From Carnobacterium funditum DSM 5970 (lineage in GTDB: Bacteria > Bacillota > Bacilli > Lactobacillales > Carnobacteriaceae): 64,000 nucleotides of DNA. The stretch is taken from the NCBI RefSeq assembly GCF_000744185.1, contig NZ_JQLL01000001.1, positions 496,001-560,000 of the forward strand, in the 5' to 3' direction. The notes under the pieces are model-generated. The model searched no databases. It saw nothing but the letters and a program-made list of their open reading frames with translations, and was not told the DNA's origin. Positions 52,922 to 63,274 of the stretch are shown piece after piece. How positions within the stretch are numbered: the first letter of the stretch is position 1; every line of letters begins with the position of its first letter. Position numbers and translations under genes: made by a program.

Positions 52922-53083
52922 ATTTTTATCTCCATCTCTTATCTGAATTCTTCTATAATTTTAACATAAATTTATATCAATATCATTCCTTTCTTTTTTT
53001 AGATAAAAGAGTATTATTCATTAGGTGAATACTGGTATTGCTTTTAGAGCAATTCCTAGAATAGACATCTTATTCCTAAAGAA

Positions 53084-53122
53084 AAATAAAGAACCTCCAA
53101 AAAGTTGCCTCTTTGGAGGTTG
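53084..53122 (-). terminator. intrinsic terminator after clpX
   Basis: AACCTCCAAA (53092-53101) pairs with TTTGGAGGTT (53112-53121); T-rich on the minus side. Confidence 0.8.
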
Positions 53123-53148
53123 AAATTAAATTACTATTTTACAAAAAA

Positions 53149-54393
53149 TCATTCCATTTTTTGTCCCTTTTCATTGTAGAAATCTGGAATACCGCTCCCA
53201 CTAACTGTTTCATTAGTTATAACACATTTTGCAATTTCGGGACGGCTTGGTAAATCAAACATAATTTCTAACATGATATTTTCAATAATTGACCGTAATC
53301 CACGAGCTCCAGTATTACGTTCAATGGCTTTTTTAGCAATCTCTCTAAGAGCCGTATCTTCAAATTCTAGTTCTACATTATCCAAAAGCAACAATTTTTT
53401 GTATTGCTTTTCTAAGGCATTCTTAGGTTTAGTAAGAATATGAACTAAATCATCTTCTGTTAATTTTTCTAAGGCTGCCATTACTGGTAAGCGTCCAATG
53501 AATTCTGGAATTAACCCAAATTTCAATAAATCTTCTGGAATAATTTTTTGCATGACACTTTCGTCAATGTTCCCAATTTTTTTAGAAGAACCAAATCCAA
53601 TAATTTTTTCTCCCATTCTACTTTTAACAATCGTTTCAATTCCGTCAAAAGCTCCGCCGACGATAAAGAGAATATTGCTTGTATCTAATTGGATAAATTC
53701 TTGATTAGGGTGCTTTCTTCCTCCCTGAGGTGGAATATTAGCCACAGTACCTTCTAGTATTTTTAATAAGGCTTGCTGGACACCTTCACCACTGACATCA
53801 CGCGTGATAGAAACATTTTCTCCCTTACGAGCAATCTTATCAATTTCATCAATATAAATAATACCTTTTTGAGCGCGTTCTACATCAAAATCAGCAGCTT
53901 GCATTAATTTTAATAGAATATTCTCAACATCTTCACCCACGTAACCAGCTTCAGTCAAACTAGTTGCATCCGCAATAGCAAATGGCACATTTAAGATACG
54001 AGCTAAACTCTGTGCTAAGAAGGTTTTACCTGAACCCGTTGGTCCAATCAAACAAATATTACTTTTTTGTAACTCAACATCATCATCTTCTGCATCTACT
54101 TGATTAACACGTTTGTAGTGATTATAAACGGCTACCGAAAGAGATTTCTTAGCTTGTTCTTGTCCTATAACATAATCGTTTAAAATGCTTCTAATTTCTT
54201 GTGGTTTAGGTACTTCTAAAAATTCACCATAGCCTGCATCACTAAATTCTTCGTCAATGATTTCTTTACATAAGTCAATACATTCATTACAAATATAAAC
54301 ACCAGGACCTGCAACAATTTTTTTAACTTGATCTTGTGATTTTCCGCAAAATGAACAATTTATAGGACCTTTTGTTTCTTCATCAATAAACAT
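53149..54393 (-). CDS. clpX: ATP-dependent Clp protease ATP-binding subunit ClpX
   Basis: Unfoldase that feeds ClpP. The N-terminal zinc domain has C13, C16, C35 and C38. The AAA+ domain has GPTGSGKT (Walker A), [11 protein letters not shown] (Walker B) and the segment RHPNQEFIQ-like pore region around [10 protein letters not shown]. The ATG at 54393 lies 10 bases after GAGGTGG and gives 414 residues; the frame upstream has no family similarity. It lies downstream of tig, as usual, across a terminator. Confidence 0.96.
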   Translation of the reverse strand: MFIDEETKGPINCSFCGKSQDQVKKIVAGPGVYICNECIDLCKEIIDEEFSDAGYGEFLEVPKPQEIRSILNDYVIGQEQAKKSLSVAVYNHYKRVNQVDAEDDDVELQKSNICLIGPTGSGKTFLAQSLARILNVPFAIADATSLTEAGYVGEDVENILLKLMQAADFDVERAQKGIIYIDEIDKIARKGENVSITRDVSGEGVQQALLKILEGTVANIPPQGGRKHPNQEFIQLDTSNILFIVGGAFDGIETIVKSRMGEKIIGFGSSKKIGNIDESVMQKIIPEDLLKFGLIPEFIGRLPVMAALEKLTEDDLVHILTKPKNALEKQYKKLLLLDNVELEFEDTALREIAKKAIERNTGARGLRSIIENIMLEIMFDLPSRPEIAKCVITNETVSGSGIPDFYNEKGQKME

Positions 54394-54543
54394 TATTTTT
54401 TGTCCACCTCTATTCTTATTCCTACTTATCGTAACAATACATTTTTTTAACACCAATAAGTTTTTTAAACACTCATAATCATAGCATAACCTAAATTTAT
54501 TTTCCATACTTCTAACTTTAAAACTAGTTGATTTTTATGATAA

Positions 54544-54590
54544 TAAAGGAAAGAACTTCAAAAGTTACTTACCCTTTGAAGTTCTTTCCT
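54544..54590 (-). terminator. intrinsic terminator after tig
   Basis: A 15-bp stem (54548-54562 with 54575-54589) followed on the minus strand by a T-rich run. Confidence 0.85.
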
Positions 54591-54624
54591 TCAATTTTTT
54601 TCAACTAAAACTATTCTAAGCTAT

Positions 54625-55905
54625 TTATTTTTCTACTGATGTAGATGTAATCAAATCAATTGCTTTTTTCATTGAAATATCATGTTTTAGCATATCTGGA
54701 GATAAGGCAGCGCGAACAGCTTTTTCTTCCATTCCATATTGTACAGCTAATTCTTTGATTTCAGCTTCTACTTCTGTTTCAGATGGTGCAAATGCTTCCG
54801 CTTCAACAATTGCTTCAAGAACTAAATTAGTACGTGTTCTTAATTCAGCATCACTTTCCATTTGTTTATGCAAATCTTCTTCTGTAGTCCCAGTAATTTG
54901 GTAATACATTTCAGGAGAGATACCTTGGCGTTGCATGTCATTTAAGAATGTATCCATTTGACGGTGAACTTCATCATGTATCATTGATCCTGGTAATTCT
55001 TCAATTGTAGCATTTTCTACTGCTTGACGGATAGCTGTTTCTTCTACAGCTTCATCTGCTGCTGCATTTTTAGCTTCAACTAATTTTTTCATTGTTTTTT
55101 CTTTTAATTCGACTAAGGTTTCAACTTCTTCGTCTACGTCTTTAGCAAATTCATCATCTAGTGCAGGTAATTCTTTAGCTTTAACTTCATGTACTTTTAC
55201 TTTAAAGACTGCCTCAGCACCCTTTAAATCTTCTTCATGATAGTCGTCAGGGAAAGTAACCGTTACATCTAATTCGTCGCCAGCTTTAGTGCCAACTAAT
55301 TGCTCTTCAAAACCTGGAATAAATGAGTTTGAACCAATTTCTAATGATTGGTTCTCTCCTTTACCGCCATCAAACGCAACTCCGTCTTTGTATCCGTCAA
55401 AATCAAGGACTACTGTGTCGCCTTCAACTGCTACTTCTTCTTTTAGGACAAGTTCAGCTTGTTCTTCACGCTTTGTTTCTAAATCAGCATCTACGTCAGC
55501 ATCTTTAACTTCGCGATCTTGCTTATCAACTGTTAATCCTTTATATTCACCTAATTTAACTTCAGGTTTTACTGTGACAATTGCTTCGATAACCCAAGGT
55601 TGTCCAGCTTCCATTGATTTAACATCAATTTTAGGTTGTTCAACAGGTTCGATTCCAGCTTTTTCAATTGCTGCTTCGTATTGTTCTGGTAATACTGCAT
55701 TCAAAGCATCTTCATAAAGAGCTGCTTCTCCGTACATTTTGTTGAATACTTGACGTGTTACTTTTCCTTTACGGAAACCAGGTACATTTAAAGTACCTTT
55801 CACTTTGTTGAAAGCTGTATTCATGCCTTCTGAAATTTTTTCTTCTGAAATTTCAAATGTTAGTACACCATCATTAGTGCCTTTTTTTTCCCAATTTACA
55901 GTCAT
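54625..55905 (-). CDS. tig: trigger factor
   Basis: Ribosome-bound chaperone and prolyl isomerase. The N-terminal ribosome-binding domain has the signature [13 protein letters not shown] (near 40), the FKBP-like domain covers about residues 150-245 with [13 protein letters not shown], and the C-terminal domain fills the rest of 426 residues. The ATG at 55905 follows CGGAGGG. No odd features. Confidence 0.97.
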   Translation of the reverse strand: MTVNWEKKGTNDGVLTFEISEEKISEGMNTAFNKVKGTLNVPGFRKGKVTRQVFNKMYGEAALYEDALNAVLPEQYEAAIEKAGIEPVEQPKIDVKSMEAGQPWVIEAIVTVKPEVKLGEYKGLTVDKQDREVKDADVDADLETKREEQAELVLKEEVAVEGDTVVLDFDGYKDGVAFDGGKGENQSLEIGSNSFIPGFEEQLVGTKAGDELDVTVTFPDDYHEEDLKGAEAVFKVKVHEVKAKELPALDDEFAKDVDEEVETLVELKEKTMKKLVEAKNAAADEAVEETAIRQAVENATIEELPGSMIHDEVHRQMDTFLNDMQRQGISPEMYYQITGTTEEDLHKQMESDAELRTRTNLVLEAIVEAEAFAPSETEVEAEIKELAVQYGMEEKAVRAALSPDMLKHDISMKKAIDLITSTSVEK

Positions 55906-56037
55906 GTATAATTCCCTCCGAAACAGTCTATTATTTGGCAATTCTTTTCAAAATTGCATACTCCTTAATCTTACACTATCCCTTTATTTTTGTAAATACA
56001 AACAGAGTAAAGACTGTATTTAACCCAATATTTTTTA

Positions 56038-57018
56038 TTAAATCCACTTTTGAATTTCATCATTTAAACGATGCATCCACTTGTTCATTGTATTCGATTC
56101 CAACGATACTGAATCTTTTGTGCTTACTTCATGCACTTGGTCATACCTTTTTAAATATAAAGAGACCCATTGACTTGGGGATTCAATGACTTCATCGATA
56201 AAAGGATACAATAACATAAAATGTAGATTAGCTTCTTGATTAATAACTTGAAATAAAACAGGATCATTATTTTCAATCGTTTCTTTTAAAATCCCTTCTA
56301 TCTCTTGAACGGTTTTATTTTTGGCTACTGGTAGTATTTCTACGGGTTTAATAACTCGTTGTTCACCAAACCACTCTAACACAAACGTATTATCGACCTT
56401 TTGTTCTATAAGATATTCCAGCACAGTCGTCTTTGCAATTCCATTAACAAATGGATTACTTAGTAAAGTTGTTGCTGCTTTTATAAACAGCGGTAAAGGT
56501 AACTGATTTACTTCTTTTATTGTACGTGCTTGAATTTCGAACGATTGATTTCCCATTGAAAATACATTTTTTAAGATTGCTTCATATTTTTTTTCATTTT
56601 GCAACTGTACTTGTTCTTTTTCTTTTTCTATACTTTTAGATAAAGAATGCCATTTAGAAGCATCTTTCTTATTTTGAGCTAGTTTACTTTTTACTATTTT
56701 TTCAGCTTGGATAAAATAATGTCCTTTGATTAAAATAGATACATAAAAGGCTGTCAAATTGTCTTCACTGTTGTAATAATCTATTTCTTCATCTGTTATG
56801 GCTTTTGCTTTTTTATATTCTCCATTTTGATACAGTGTAGTAGCATAAAGCGCATTTATTTTTGGTTCTTGCTTAATTGCATAAGCTTTTTCGAAACAAG
56901 TTTCTGCTTCTTTCATATCCCCTAAATCAACATATTTAAGACCTTTATTAATGTACGCCTCATAATTGTTAGGGAATTCGATTTTTTCACCCATATCTTT
57001 CACCCATTCTTCTTTCAT
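56038..57018 (-). CDS. TPR-like repeat protein of unknown function
   Basis: 326 residues with helical repeat patterns in the first half: KGLKYVDLGDMKEAETCFEKAY (about 23-44, TPR-like) and a second repeat near YQNGEYKKAKAI. The second half is helical without a known domain. No signal peptide or membrane segment. I cannot assign a family. The start is uncertain: ATG at 57018 lacks a strong ribosome-binding site, and an ATG at 56994 is an alternative. It lies between accA and tig on the same strand. Confidence 0.78.
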   Translation of the reverse strand: MKEEWVKDMGEKIEFPNNYEAYINKGLKYVDLGDMKEAETCFEKAYAIKQEPKINALYATTLYQNGEYKKAKAITDEEIDYYNSEDNLTAFYVSILIKGHYFIQAEKIVKSKLAQNKKDASKWHSLSKSIEKEKEQVQLQNEKKYEAILKNVFSMGNQSFEIQARTIKEVNQLPLPLFIKAATTLLSNPFVNGIAKTTVLEYLIEQKVDNTFVLEWFGEQRVIKPVEILPVAKNKTVQEIEGILKETIENNDPVLFQVINQEANLHFMLLYPFIDEVIESPSQWVSLYLKRYDQVHEVSTKDSVSLESNTMNKWMHRLNDEIQKWI

Positions 57019-57111
57019 AGCTCTATTTATAGCTTTGTTTCAGTGTAACATAGGTTGAAATGGTCTACACATTATTTATTTTCCATTCACTTCTATCAGT
57101 TGTTAATCTAA

Positions 57112-57196
57112 AAAAACAGCTCCATTAACTTGGCGAACTCACTTTAAAAAATTAAATTTTTTAAAGTGAGTTCAGCCATTAAGTGAGCTGCATTTC
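57112..57196 (-). terminator. long nested hairpin terminator after accA
   Basis: A perfect inverted repeat (57135-57152 with 57156-57173) lies inside a further interrupted CAGCTC / GAGCTG stem, followed on the minus strand by a T-run. It ends the fab/acc operon. Confidence 0.85.
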
Positions 57197-57199
57197 TTT

Positions 57200-57982
57200 T
57201 TAATATTTTCTGAAACGTTGGTATCTTTCTTCTACTAACTGACTGGATGATTTAACGGTTAAATCACCTAGCGTTTTTATTAATTCGGCTTTTAGATTTT
57301 GTAGTATTGTATCATTTTCCAGTAATCGGTTTTGATCAGTCTCTGGAATAATCTGGTCAATGATAGCTAATCCCAATAAATCTGCAGCTGTTAGTTTCAT
57401 TATTTCGGCAGCCTCATCAGCCTTGGAAGCATCTTTCCACAAAATAGAAGAGAACCCTTCTGGTGAAAGAATAGAATACATTGTATGTTCCATCATCCAT
57501 ACTTGATTCCCCACTGCAAGTGCAAGTGCTCCGCCACTGCCACCTTCTCCGATAATAATAGAAATAATTGGAACTTTTAACTGACTCATTTCCATTAAGT
57601 TTCGAGCAAGCGCCTCGCCTTGGCCACGTTCTTCTGCTTCCACACCACAATAAGCGCCTGAAGTATTAATAAACGTTACGATTGGTCTTTGAAATTTTTC
57701 TGCTTGTTTCATTAAGCGCAGTGCTTTTCGATACCCCTCAGGATGAGGAGATCCAAAATTACGTTCGATATTTTCCGTTAATTCATGACCTTTTTGATTG
57801 CCAATAACTGTAACAGGTTGTCCATTTAGAGTCGCGACTCCACCCACAATGGCCTTATCATCACGAAATGAACGATCCCCATGAAATTCTATGAAATTCT
57901 CGAAAATTTCTTCAAATATTTCTAAAGCTGTCAATCGAGATGTTTTCCTAGATAGAACAACAATTTCACTTGCTTCACTCAA
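57200..57982 (-). CDS. accA: acetyl-CoA carboxylase carboxyltransferase subunit alpha
   Basis: With AccD moves the carboxyl group from biotin to acetyl-CoA. It has the crotonase-like segments [13 protein letters not shown] and [20 protein letters not shown] with the oxyanion glycines. The TTG at 57982 lies 6 bases after AAGGTG; a GTG at 57991 is part of that site but cannot be excluded. 260 residues, on the short side for the family. Last gene of the operon. Confidence 0.93.
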   Translation of the reverse strand: MSEASEIVVLSRKTSRLTALEIFEEIFENFIEFHGDRSFRDDKAIVGGVATLNGQPVTVIGNQKGHELTENIERNFGSPHPEGYRKALRLMKQAEKFQRPIVTFINTSGAYCGVEAEERGQGEALARNLMEMSQLKVPIISIIIGEGGSGGALALAVGNQVWMMEHTMYSILSPEGFSSILWKDASKADEAAEIMKLTAADLLGLAIIDQIIPETDQNRLLENDTILQNLKAELIKTLGDLTVKSSSQLVEERYQRFRKY

Positions 57983-58027
57983 TTGTTTCACCTTCTTATA
58001 TACAAATTCTCTTTCCGATAGTTGATT

Positions 58028-58876
58028 TTATTGATGAAGTTTTAAAAGAAGACCTAAAGTTTCTTTGAGCTCTACTCTTGGAACAATTTTATCAATAAAC
58101 CCATTTTTCAACACGGACTCCGCTAATTGAAAATCATCTGGTAAGGTTTCTTTAATGGTTTGCTCAATGACACGTCTACCCGCAAAACCCACTAGCGCTC
58201 TAGGCTCTGACAAAATAATATCTCCTTGCATAGCAAAACTGGCAGTGACTCCACCAGTTGTCGGATCGGTTAATACAGTAATGTACAATAGACTTTCATT
58301 ACTGTGACGTGCTACTGCAGCACTGATTTTAGCCATTTGCATTAGAGATAGAATTCCTTCTTGCATACGAGCACCACCTGAAGCTGTAAAAATAATAATA
58401 GGTAATTTTTCTTCCAGTGCACGTTCCAGTGTTCTAGTAATTTTTTCGCCTACAACACTGCCCATGCTACCCATAATAAAACTAGAATCCATTACACAGA
58501 TTGCTGTTTCATTTCCTTCAATACAAGCCTTACCCGTTACAACAGCTTCATGTAATTTAGTTTTCGCTTGTACAGTAGTAATTTTTTCTTTATAACCTGG
58601 AAATTCAAGAGGATTTTTAAAAGCAATATCTAAATTCCATTCTTCAAAAGTCCCTTCATCTACTGTTAATTGGATCCTTTTCTTAGCATCTATTCTAAAA
58701 GTATACCCACATTTTGGGCATATCTTTTCTGAGCCTAAATCTTTGCCGTAAATCGATCGTTTACAATTCGGGCATTGCGTAAACATTCCTTCTGGAATTT
58801 TTGGAGCGTCTTTTTCATCTTCTAGCTGTGAACTTTTAGTAATAGGGATAAAAGCTCTTTTTTTAAACAGTTTCAC
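58028..58876 (-). CDS. accD: acetyl-CoA carboxylase carboxyltransferase subunit beta
   Basis: Partner of AccA. The N-terminal zinc ribbon has CPNCKRS ... CPKCGY (about residues 35-57), and the crotonase-fold domain has [19 protein letters not shown] and [13 protein letters not shown]. The start is a GTG after GAGGTGAG; 282 residues is normal. It lies between accC and accA, about 45 bases from accA. Confidence 0.95.
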   Translation of the reverse strand: MKLFKKRAFIPITKSSQLEDEKDAPKIPEGMFTQCPNCKRSIYGKDLGSEKICPKCGYTFRIDAKKRIQLTVDEGTFEEWNLDIAFKNPLEFPGYKEKITTVQAKTKLHEAVVTGKACIEGNETAICVMDSSFIMGSMGSVVGEKITRTLERALEEKLPIIIFTASGGARMQEGILSLMQMAKISAAVARHSNESLLYITVLTDPTTGGVTASFAMQGDIILSEPRALVGFAGRRVIEQTIKETLPDDFQLAESVLKNGFIDKIVPRVELKETLGLLLKLHQ

Positions 58877-58906
58877 TTTCTCACCTCTTTATGCACTTAT
58901 CAATTA

Positions 58907-60274
58907 TTATTCGATACGTGGTTTCCAGTCTTTAAGAAATGTGTCTTGCAGGAAACTAGTATCATATGACCCACTGACAAAACGTTCATCTGTCAATAAG
59001 TCCTCTTGGAAGAATTGATTGCTTATAATCCCTTTGATAACAAGCTCACCTAAAGCACGCTTCATTTTTGCAATGGCTTCAGTACGATCAGCACCTTTAG
59101 TTATAATTTTAGCTACCATCGCGTCATAGTAAGGTGGAATGACGTACCCTGCGAACATGGCGCTTTCTATTCTTAAACCATTCCCACCACTCGGCATCAT
59201 TAAATAAGTGATTTTACCTGGTGAGGGTGCAAAATTAAATGCTGGATTTTCAGCATTTATACGGCATTCGATTGTATGACCCGTAATTTTCACATTTTTT
59301 TGTTTAATGGTCAGTTTATGACCGCTAGCAATGGTCAGTTGTTCTTTGACAATATCAATTTCTGTTGCCATTTCAGTAACTGGATGTTCTACCTGGATAC
59401 GTGTGTTCATCTCCATAAAGTAAAAATGACCAGTTTGATCCAATAAAAATTCAATTGTTCCAGCATTTTTATAGCCCACAAATTTTGCGGCACGTACAGC
59501 CGTCTCACCTAAATATTTACGTTGTTGTTCACTGATTGCAACGGAAGGAGATTCTTCAATAACTTTTTGATTATTGCGTTGTAATGAACAGTCTCTCTCT
59601 CCTAGATGAATAACATTTCCATGGTGATCAGCTAGTATTTGAACTTCAATATGACGTGCATGTTCAATTATTTTTTCCATGTACATACGATCGTCTCCAA
59701 AAGCAGCTTTAGCTTCACTCTTAGCACTATTAAAAGCAGCATTTAGTTCAGCACTTTTATAAACTTTTCTTATCCCTTTTCCACCGCCTCCAGCAGCAGC
59801 TTTCAACATAACTGGATAACCTAATTCGTCTGCAAGTTCTTTTGCTTTATCAGTATCGGTGATAAAACCTTCACTTCCAGGAATAACTGGTACGCCTGCT
59901 TGAATCATTAGATCTCTCGCATTAGATTTATTTCCCATTTGTTCAATGGTTTCAGAATCTGGGCCAATAAAAACAACATTCATTTCTTTACACATCATAG
60001 CAAATGTACTGTTTTCTGACAGGAAACCAAATCCTGGATGAATAGCCTGTGAGTTGGTTACATCTGCAGCACTTAAAATACTTTGCATGTTAAGATAAGA
60101 ATCTGTAGCTTTTGCTGGTCCTATACAAATAGCCTCGTCAGCCAATTGCATATGCAAAGCATCACGGTCGGCTTCTGAATAAACAGCTACTGTTTGAATA
60201 CCGAGTTCGCGACAAGCTCTAATGATCCGAACGGCTATTTCACCACGGTTCGCTATTAATATTTTTTTAAACAT
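58907..60274 (-). CDS. accC: acetyl-CoA carboxylase biotin carboxylase subunit
   Basis: Carboxylates the biotin on AccB using ATP and bicarbonate. It has KILIANRGEIAVRI at the start, ATP-grasp motif KAAAGGGGKGIR (about 159-170), ERDCSLQRNNQKVIEESP and MEMNTRIQVEHPVTE. The length of 455 residues is normal. It starts 3 bases after the fabZ stop. Confidence 0.97.
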   Translation of the reverse strand: MFKKILIANRGEIAVRIIRACRELGIQTVAVYSEADRDALHMQLADEAICIGPAKATDSYLNMQSILSAADVTNSQAIHPGFGFLSENSTFAMMCKEMNVVFIGPDSETIEQMGNKSNARDLMIQAGVPVIPGSEGFITDTDKAKELADELGYPVMLKAAAGGGGKGIRKVYKSAELNAAFNSAKSEAKAAFGDDRMYMEKIIEHARHIEVQILADHHGNVIHLGERDCSLQRNNQKVIEESPSVAISEQQRKYLGETAVRAAKFVGYKNAGTIEFLLDQTGHFYFMEMNTRIQVEHPVTEMATEIDIVKEQLTIASGHKLTIKQKNVKITGHTIECRINAENPAFNFAPSPGKITYLMMPSGGNGLRIESAMFAGYVIPPYYDAMVAKIITKGADRTEAIAKMKRALGELVIKGIISNQFFQEDLLTDERFVSGSYDTSFLQDTFLKDWKPRIE

Positions 60275-60277
60275 ACC

Positions 60278-60709
60278 TTATCTTCCAATTATGAAGGTTA
60301 ATTCAGCTTCACAAACTTTTTTTCCATCAACGTATGCTACGCCTTTACCGATACCTGCATAGTCTTTTAATTTAACAATATCTACAACCAGCATTAGTTG
60401 ATCACCAGGAACAACTTTTTTACGGAATTTCACTTTATTCATTCCACCTAAGTAAGCTGTTTGACCTTTAAATCTATCCAGCGTTAACAAGGGAATAGAG
60501 CCGGCTTGTGCCAATGCTTCTAAAATATACACTCCAGGTAAAACGGGCTCTCCTGGGAAATGTCCTTGAAAAATTTCTTCATTAATTGTCACATTTTTTA
60601 ATGCTGTAACGTGCTTACCTGGCTCCATTTCATCTACACGGTCAATAAAATAGATTGGGTAACGGTTCGGAATTAAAGCTTGGATTTCTGCAATATTCAT
60701 TTTAGTCAT
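60278..60709 (-). CDS. fabZ: 3-hydroxyacyl-ACP dehydratase FabZ
   Basis: Dehydrates 3-hydroxyacyl-ACP in fatty-acid elongation. Catalytic H50 lies in QGHFPGEPVLPGV, and E64 in LEALAQ. The length of 143 residues is normal. AGGAGG lies about 10 bases before the ATG. In this operon layout the fabZ copy next to accC is a typical dehydratase; isomerase activity (FabN type) cannot be judged here. Confidence 0.95.
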   Translation of the reverse strand: MTKMNIAEIQALIPNRYPIYFIDRVDEMEPGKHVTALKNVTINEEIFQGHFPGEPVLPGVYILEALAQAGSIPLLTLDRFKGQTAYLGGMNKVKFRKKVVPGDQLMLVVDIVKLKDYAGIGKGVAYVDGKKVCEAELTFIIGR

Positions 60710-60723
60710 GTTTTATATTCCTC

Positions 60724-61218
60724 CTATATAATTCTGAAAAGTGGTTGATTGTATTCAACTACTTGCTCATCTGCTACATAAATTTCTGCAATTGTACCTT
60801 CAAATTCACTTTTGACTTCATTCATCAATTTCATTGCTTCGATGATACAAAGGATATCTCCAACTATAACCGGATCGCCGACTTTCTTGAAAACTGGCTG
60901 TTCTGGACCAGAAGACATATAGGTAACTCCAACTAACGGTGAGGAAATAACGTTGCCTTCTTTTACTAGTTCTGTCTCAGGTTCATTAGAAATAATTGCT
61001 TCCTCTTTTTGAAGGGAAGCTTCTGAGTTAATAGACGTCTTTTTTTTAACAGATGTAGCTTCACTTAACTGACTAAAGTCAGCCGAATGAGTTGTGCTTT
61101 GCATAGGATTTGTATTTTTGCTCATTCGCATTGAAACATTATCCATTTGTAAATCAAATTCTGTTAAATCTGATTGATCCACTAATGCAAGTATTTCTTT
61201 GACTTGATTAAAATCCAT
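60724..61218 (-). CDS. accB: biotin carboxyl carrier protein of acetyl-CoA carboxylase
   Basis: Carries biotin between AccC and AccAD. The C-terminal biotinyl domain has EAMKLMNEV with biotinylated K130, and the middle is a Ser/Glu-rich flexible linker. The ATG at 61218 shares a base with the fabF stop (TAATG) and has GGAGGGG upstream; 164 residues. In-frame codons upstream lie inside fabF. Confidence 0.96.
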   Translation of the reverse strand: MDFNQVKEILALVDQSDLTEFDLQMDNVSMRMSKNTNPMQSTTHSADFSQLSEATSVKKKTSINSEASLQKEEAIISNEPETELVKEGNVISSPLVGVTYMSSGPEQPVFKKVGDPVIVGDILCIIEAMKLMNEVKSEFEGTIAEIYVADEQVVEYNQPLFRII

Positions 61219-62462
61219 TATTGCCCCTCCCATTTTTTGAAACAAGTGACAGCATTATGGCCACCGAATCCTAATGAGTTATTTAAAGCATACTTCGTTT
61301 CAGTCTTTCTACCTACTCCTGGTATATAATCCAACTCACATGCTTCATCTTGGACTTTCAGGCCGATTGTTGGAGGTAAGAAACCTTCTTGAAGTGCCTT
61401 GATACATGCGATTGCTTCAATTGCACCAGCAGCACCTAATAAATGCCCTGTCATACTTTTAGTACTTGAAATCGCAACTTTTTTAGCTAATTCTTCGCCG
61501 AATGCATATTTAATCGCCATTGTTTCAGCAGAATCGTTTGCTGGTGTACTTGTTCCATGAGCATTGATATAGCCAACAGTCTCTGGTGTAATACCTGCTT
61601 CTTCCATTGCATTGAGCATCGCTTTTCCAGCTCCACTACCATCAGGTGTTGGTGCAGTCATATGATAACCATCTCCGGTCGAACCATATCCTACAATTTC
61701 ACCGTAGATTGTTGCTTTTCTTTCTAATGCATGGTCTAGGCTTTCTAGCATCACAACTCCTGCTCCTTCACCCATTACAAAACCAGTACGTTCTTTGTCA
61801 AATGGAATAGATGCACGATCTGGATCTGTACTAGTAGAAAGCGCCGTTAATGCAGCAAAACCAGAAATACCAATCTCATCAACTGTTCCTTCTGCTCCGC
61901 CTGCTAAAATAACATCCGAATAGCCATGTTTAATATTACGATACGCTTCTCCAATAGAGTTATTTCCTGAAGCACAAGCTGTCACAATAGAAGTATTAAT
62001 CCCTTTTGTGCCAATTGCAATTGAAATATTACCTGCAACCATGTTGCCTATTGCCATTGGAACGAAAAGTGGCGCCACACGTTGCGGTCCTTTATCGTGC
62101 ATTTTTATAATTTGTTCTTGCATCGCATTTAATCCACCAATACCAGAACCTACAATTACTCCAAAACGATCCATATCCGTTTTTTCTGTATCAATTCCAC
62201 TCATCTCAACAGCTTGGACAGCTGCAGCAACACCGTATTTAGAAAATTCATCCATTCTTTTAGCGATTTTGCGAGGCATATAATTTGTTGGATCAAAATC
62301 TTTTAATTCGCCAGCAACACTTATCCCTGTTTCAGTTGCATCAAATTTCGTAATTGGTCCAATGCCATTTTTACCTACTTTTAACCCTTCCCAAAATTCA
62401 TTAACTGAATTGCCTAAAGGGGTAACTGCACCCATTCCTGTAATTACTACACGATTTGTCAT
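61218..62462 (-). CDS. fabF: 3-oxoacyl-ACP synthase II
   Basis: Condenses malonyl-ACP with acyl-ACP. The catalytic triad is C163 (TACASGNNS), His near 302 (INAHGTSTPAND) and His near 339 (GHLLGAAGA). The ATG at 62462 lies 9 bases after AAAGGAG; 414 residues is normal. It overlaps accB by one base and starts 16 bases after fabG. Confidence 0.97.
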   Translation of the reverse strand: MTNRVVITGMGAVTPLGNSVNEFWEGLKVGKNGIGPITKFDATETGISVAGELKDFDPTNYMPRKIAKRMDEFSKYGVAAAVQAVEMSGIDTEKTDMDRFGVIVGSGIGGLNAMQEQIIKMHDKGPQRVAPLFVPMAIGNMVAGNISIAIGTKGINTSIVTACASGNNSIGEAYRNIKHGYSDVILAGGAEGTVDEIGISGFAALTALSTSTDPDRASIPFDKERTGFVMGEGAGVVMLESLDHALERKATIYGEIVGYGSTGDGYHMTAPTPDGSGAGKAMLNAMEEAGITPETVGYINAHGTSTPANDSAETMAIKYAFGEELAKKVAISSTKSMTGHLLGAAGAIEAIACIKALQEGFLPPTIGLKVQDEACELDYIPGVGRKTETKYALNNSLGFGGHNAVTCFKKWEGQ

Positions 62463-62478
62463 TATAAAGTCTCCTTTT

Positions 62479-63216
62479 CTAACCATTCATTACCATACCA
62501 CCGTCAACATTGATTACTTGACCGGTAATATAGTTATTTTCACTTAAAAATACTGCTACACGAGCAACATCATCGACATTCCCAAAACGTTTTAACGGAA
62601 CTTGCCCTACTGCTAATTCTTTCATTTTATCTGATAGTACATCTGTCATTTCTGTTTCAATAAAACCTGGCGCGATAGCATTAACTGTGATTCCTCTAGC
62701 AGCTAATTCTCTAGCAGCTGATTTTGTTAAACCAATAACACCTGCTTTGCTGGCAGCATAGTTGGCTTGACCAACGTTTCCTACTAAACCAACTACACTA
62801 GACATATTGATAATCGTACCACTTCGTTGCTTTAACATAACTTTTGTTGCGTGACGGATAGTATTAAATGTTCCTTTTAGATTGACTGAAAGAGTTTGAT
62901 CAAAATCATCCTCAGACATACGCATCAAAAGTTTATCATTGGTGATTCCTGCATTGTTTACTAAAACATCAACACTACCAAAAACTTCTTTGGTTTCGTC
63001 AATCAACTGTTTCGCTTTATCAAAATCACTCATATCTCCTAAAATGGTATGAACTTTTGCTCCATAAGATTCGATTTCTGTAATTAATTCGGCGGGGATA
63101 GGATTACGACCATTTAATACAATGTTCGCACCTGTTTTTGCAAAAGCTATGGCAATTGCTTTACCTATTCCTCTTGAACTACCAGTAACAATAACTGTTT
63201 TATTTTCTGTCGTCAT
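62479..63216 (-). CDS. fabG: 3-oxoacyl-ACP reductase FabG
   Basis: NADPH-dependent reduction of 3-oxoacyl-ACP. The SDR motifs are TGSSRGIGKA (about 11-20), NNAG near 88, the catalytic serine in INMSSVVG and YAASKAG. The length of 245 residues is normal. AAAGGA lies 8 bases before the ATG. Downstream of fabD in the usual order. Confidence 0.97.
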   Translation of the reverse strand: MTTENKTVIVTGSSRGIGKAIAIAFAKTGANIVLNGRNPIPAELITEIESYGAKVHTILGDMSDFDKAKQLIDETKEVFGSVDVLVNNAGITNDKLLMRMSEDDFDQTLSVNLKGTFNTIRHATKVMLKQRSGTIINMSSVVGLVGNVGQANYAASKAGVIGLTKSAARELAARGITVNAIAPGFIETEMTDVLSDKMKELAVGQVPLKRFGNVDDVARVAVFLSENNYITGQVINVDGGMVMNG

Positions 63217-63274
63217 ATGCTCATTCCTTTTTTAAAAGATAATGACTGCACTGCTTTGAACAATTCCAGTCATT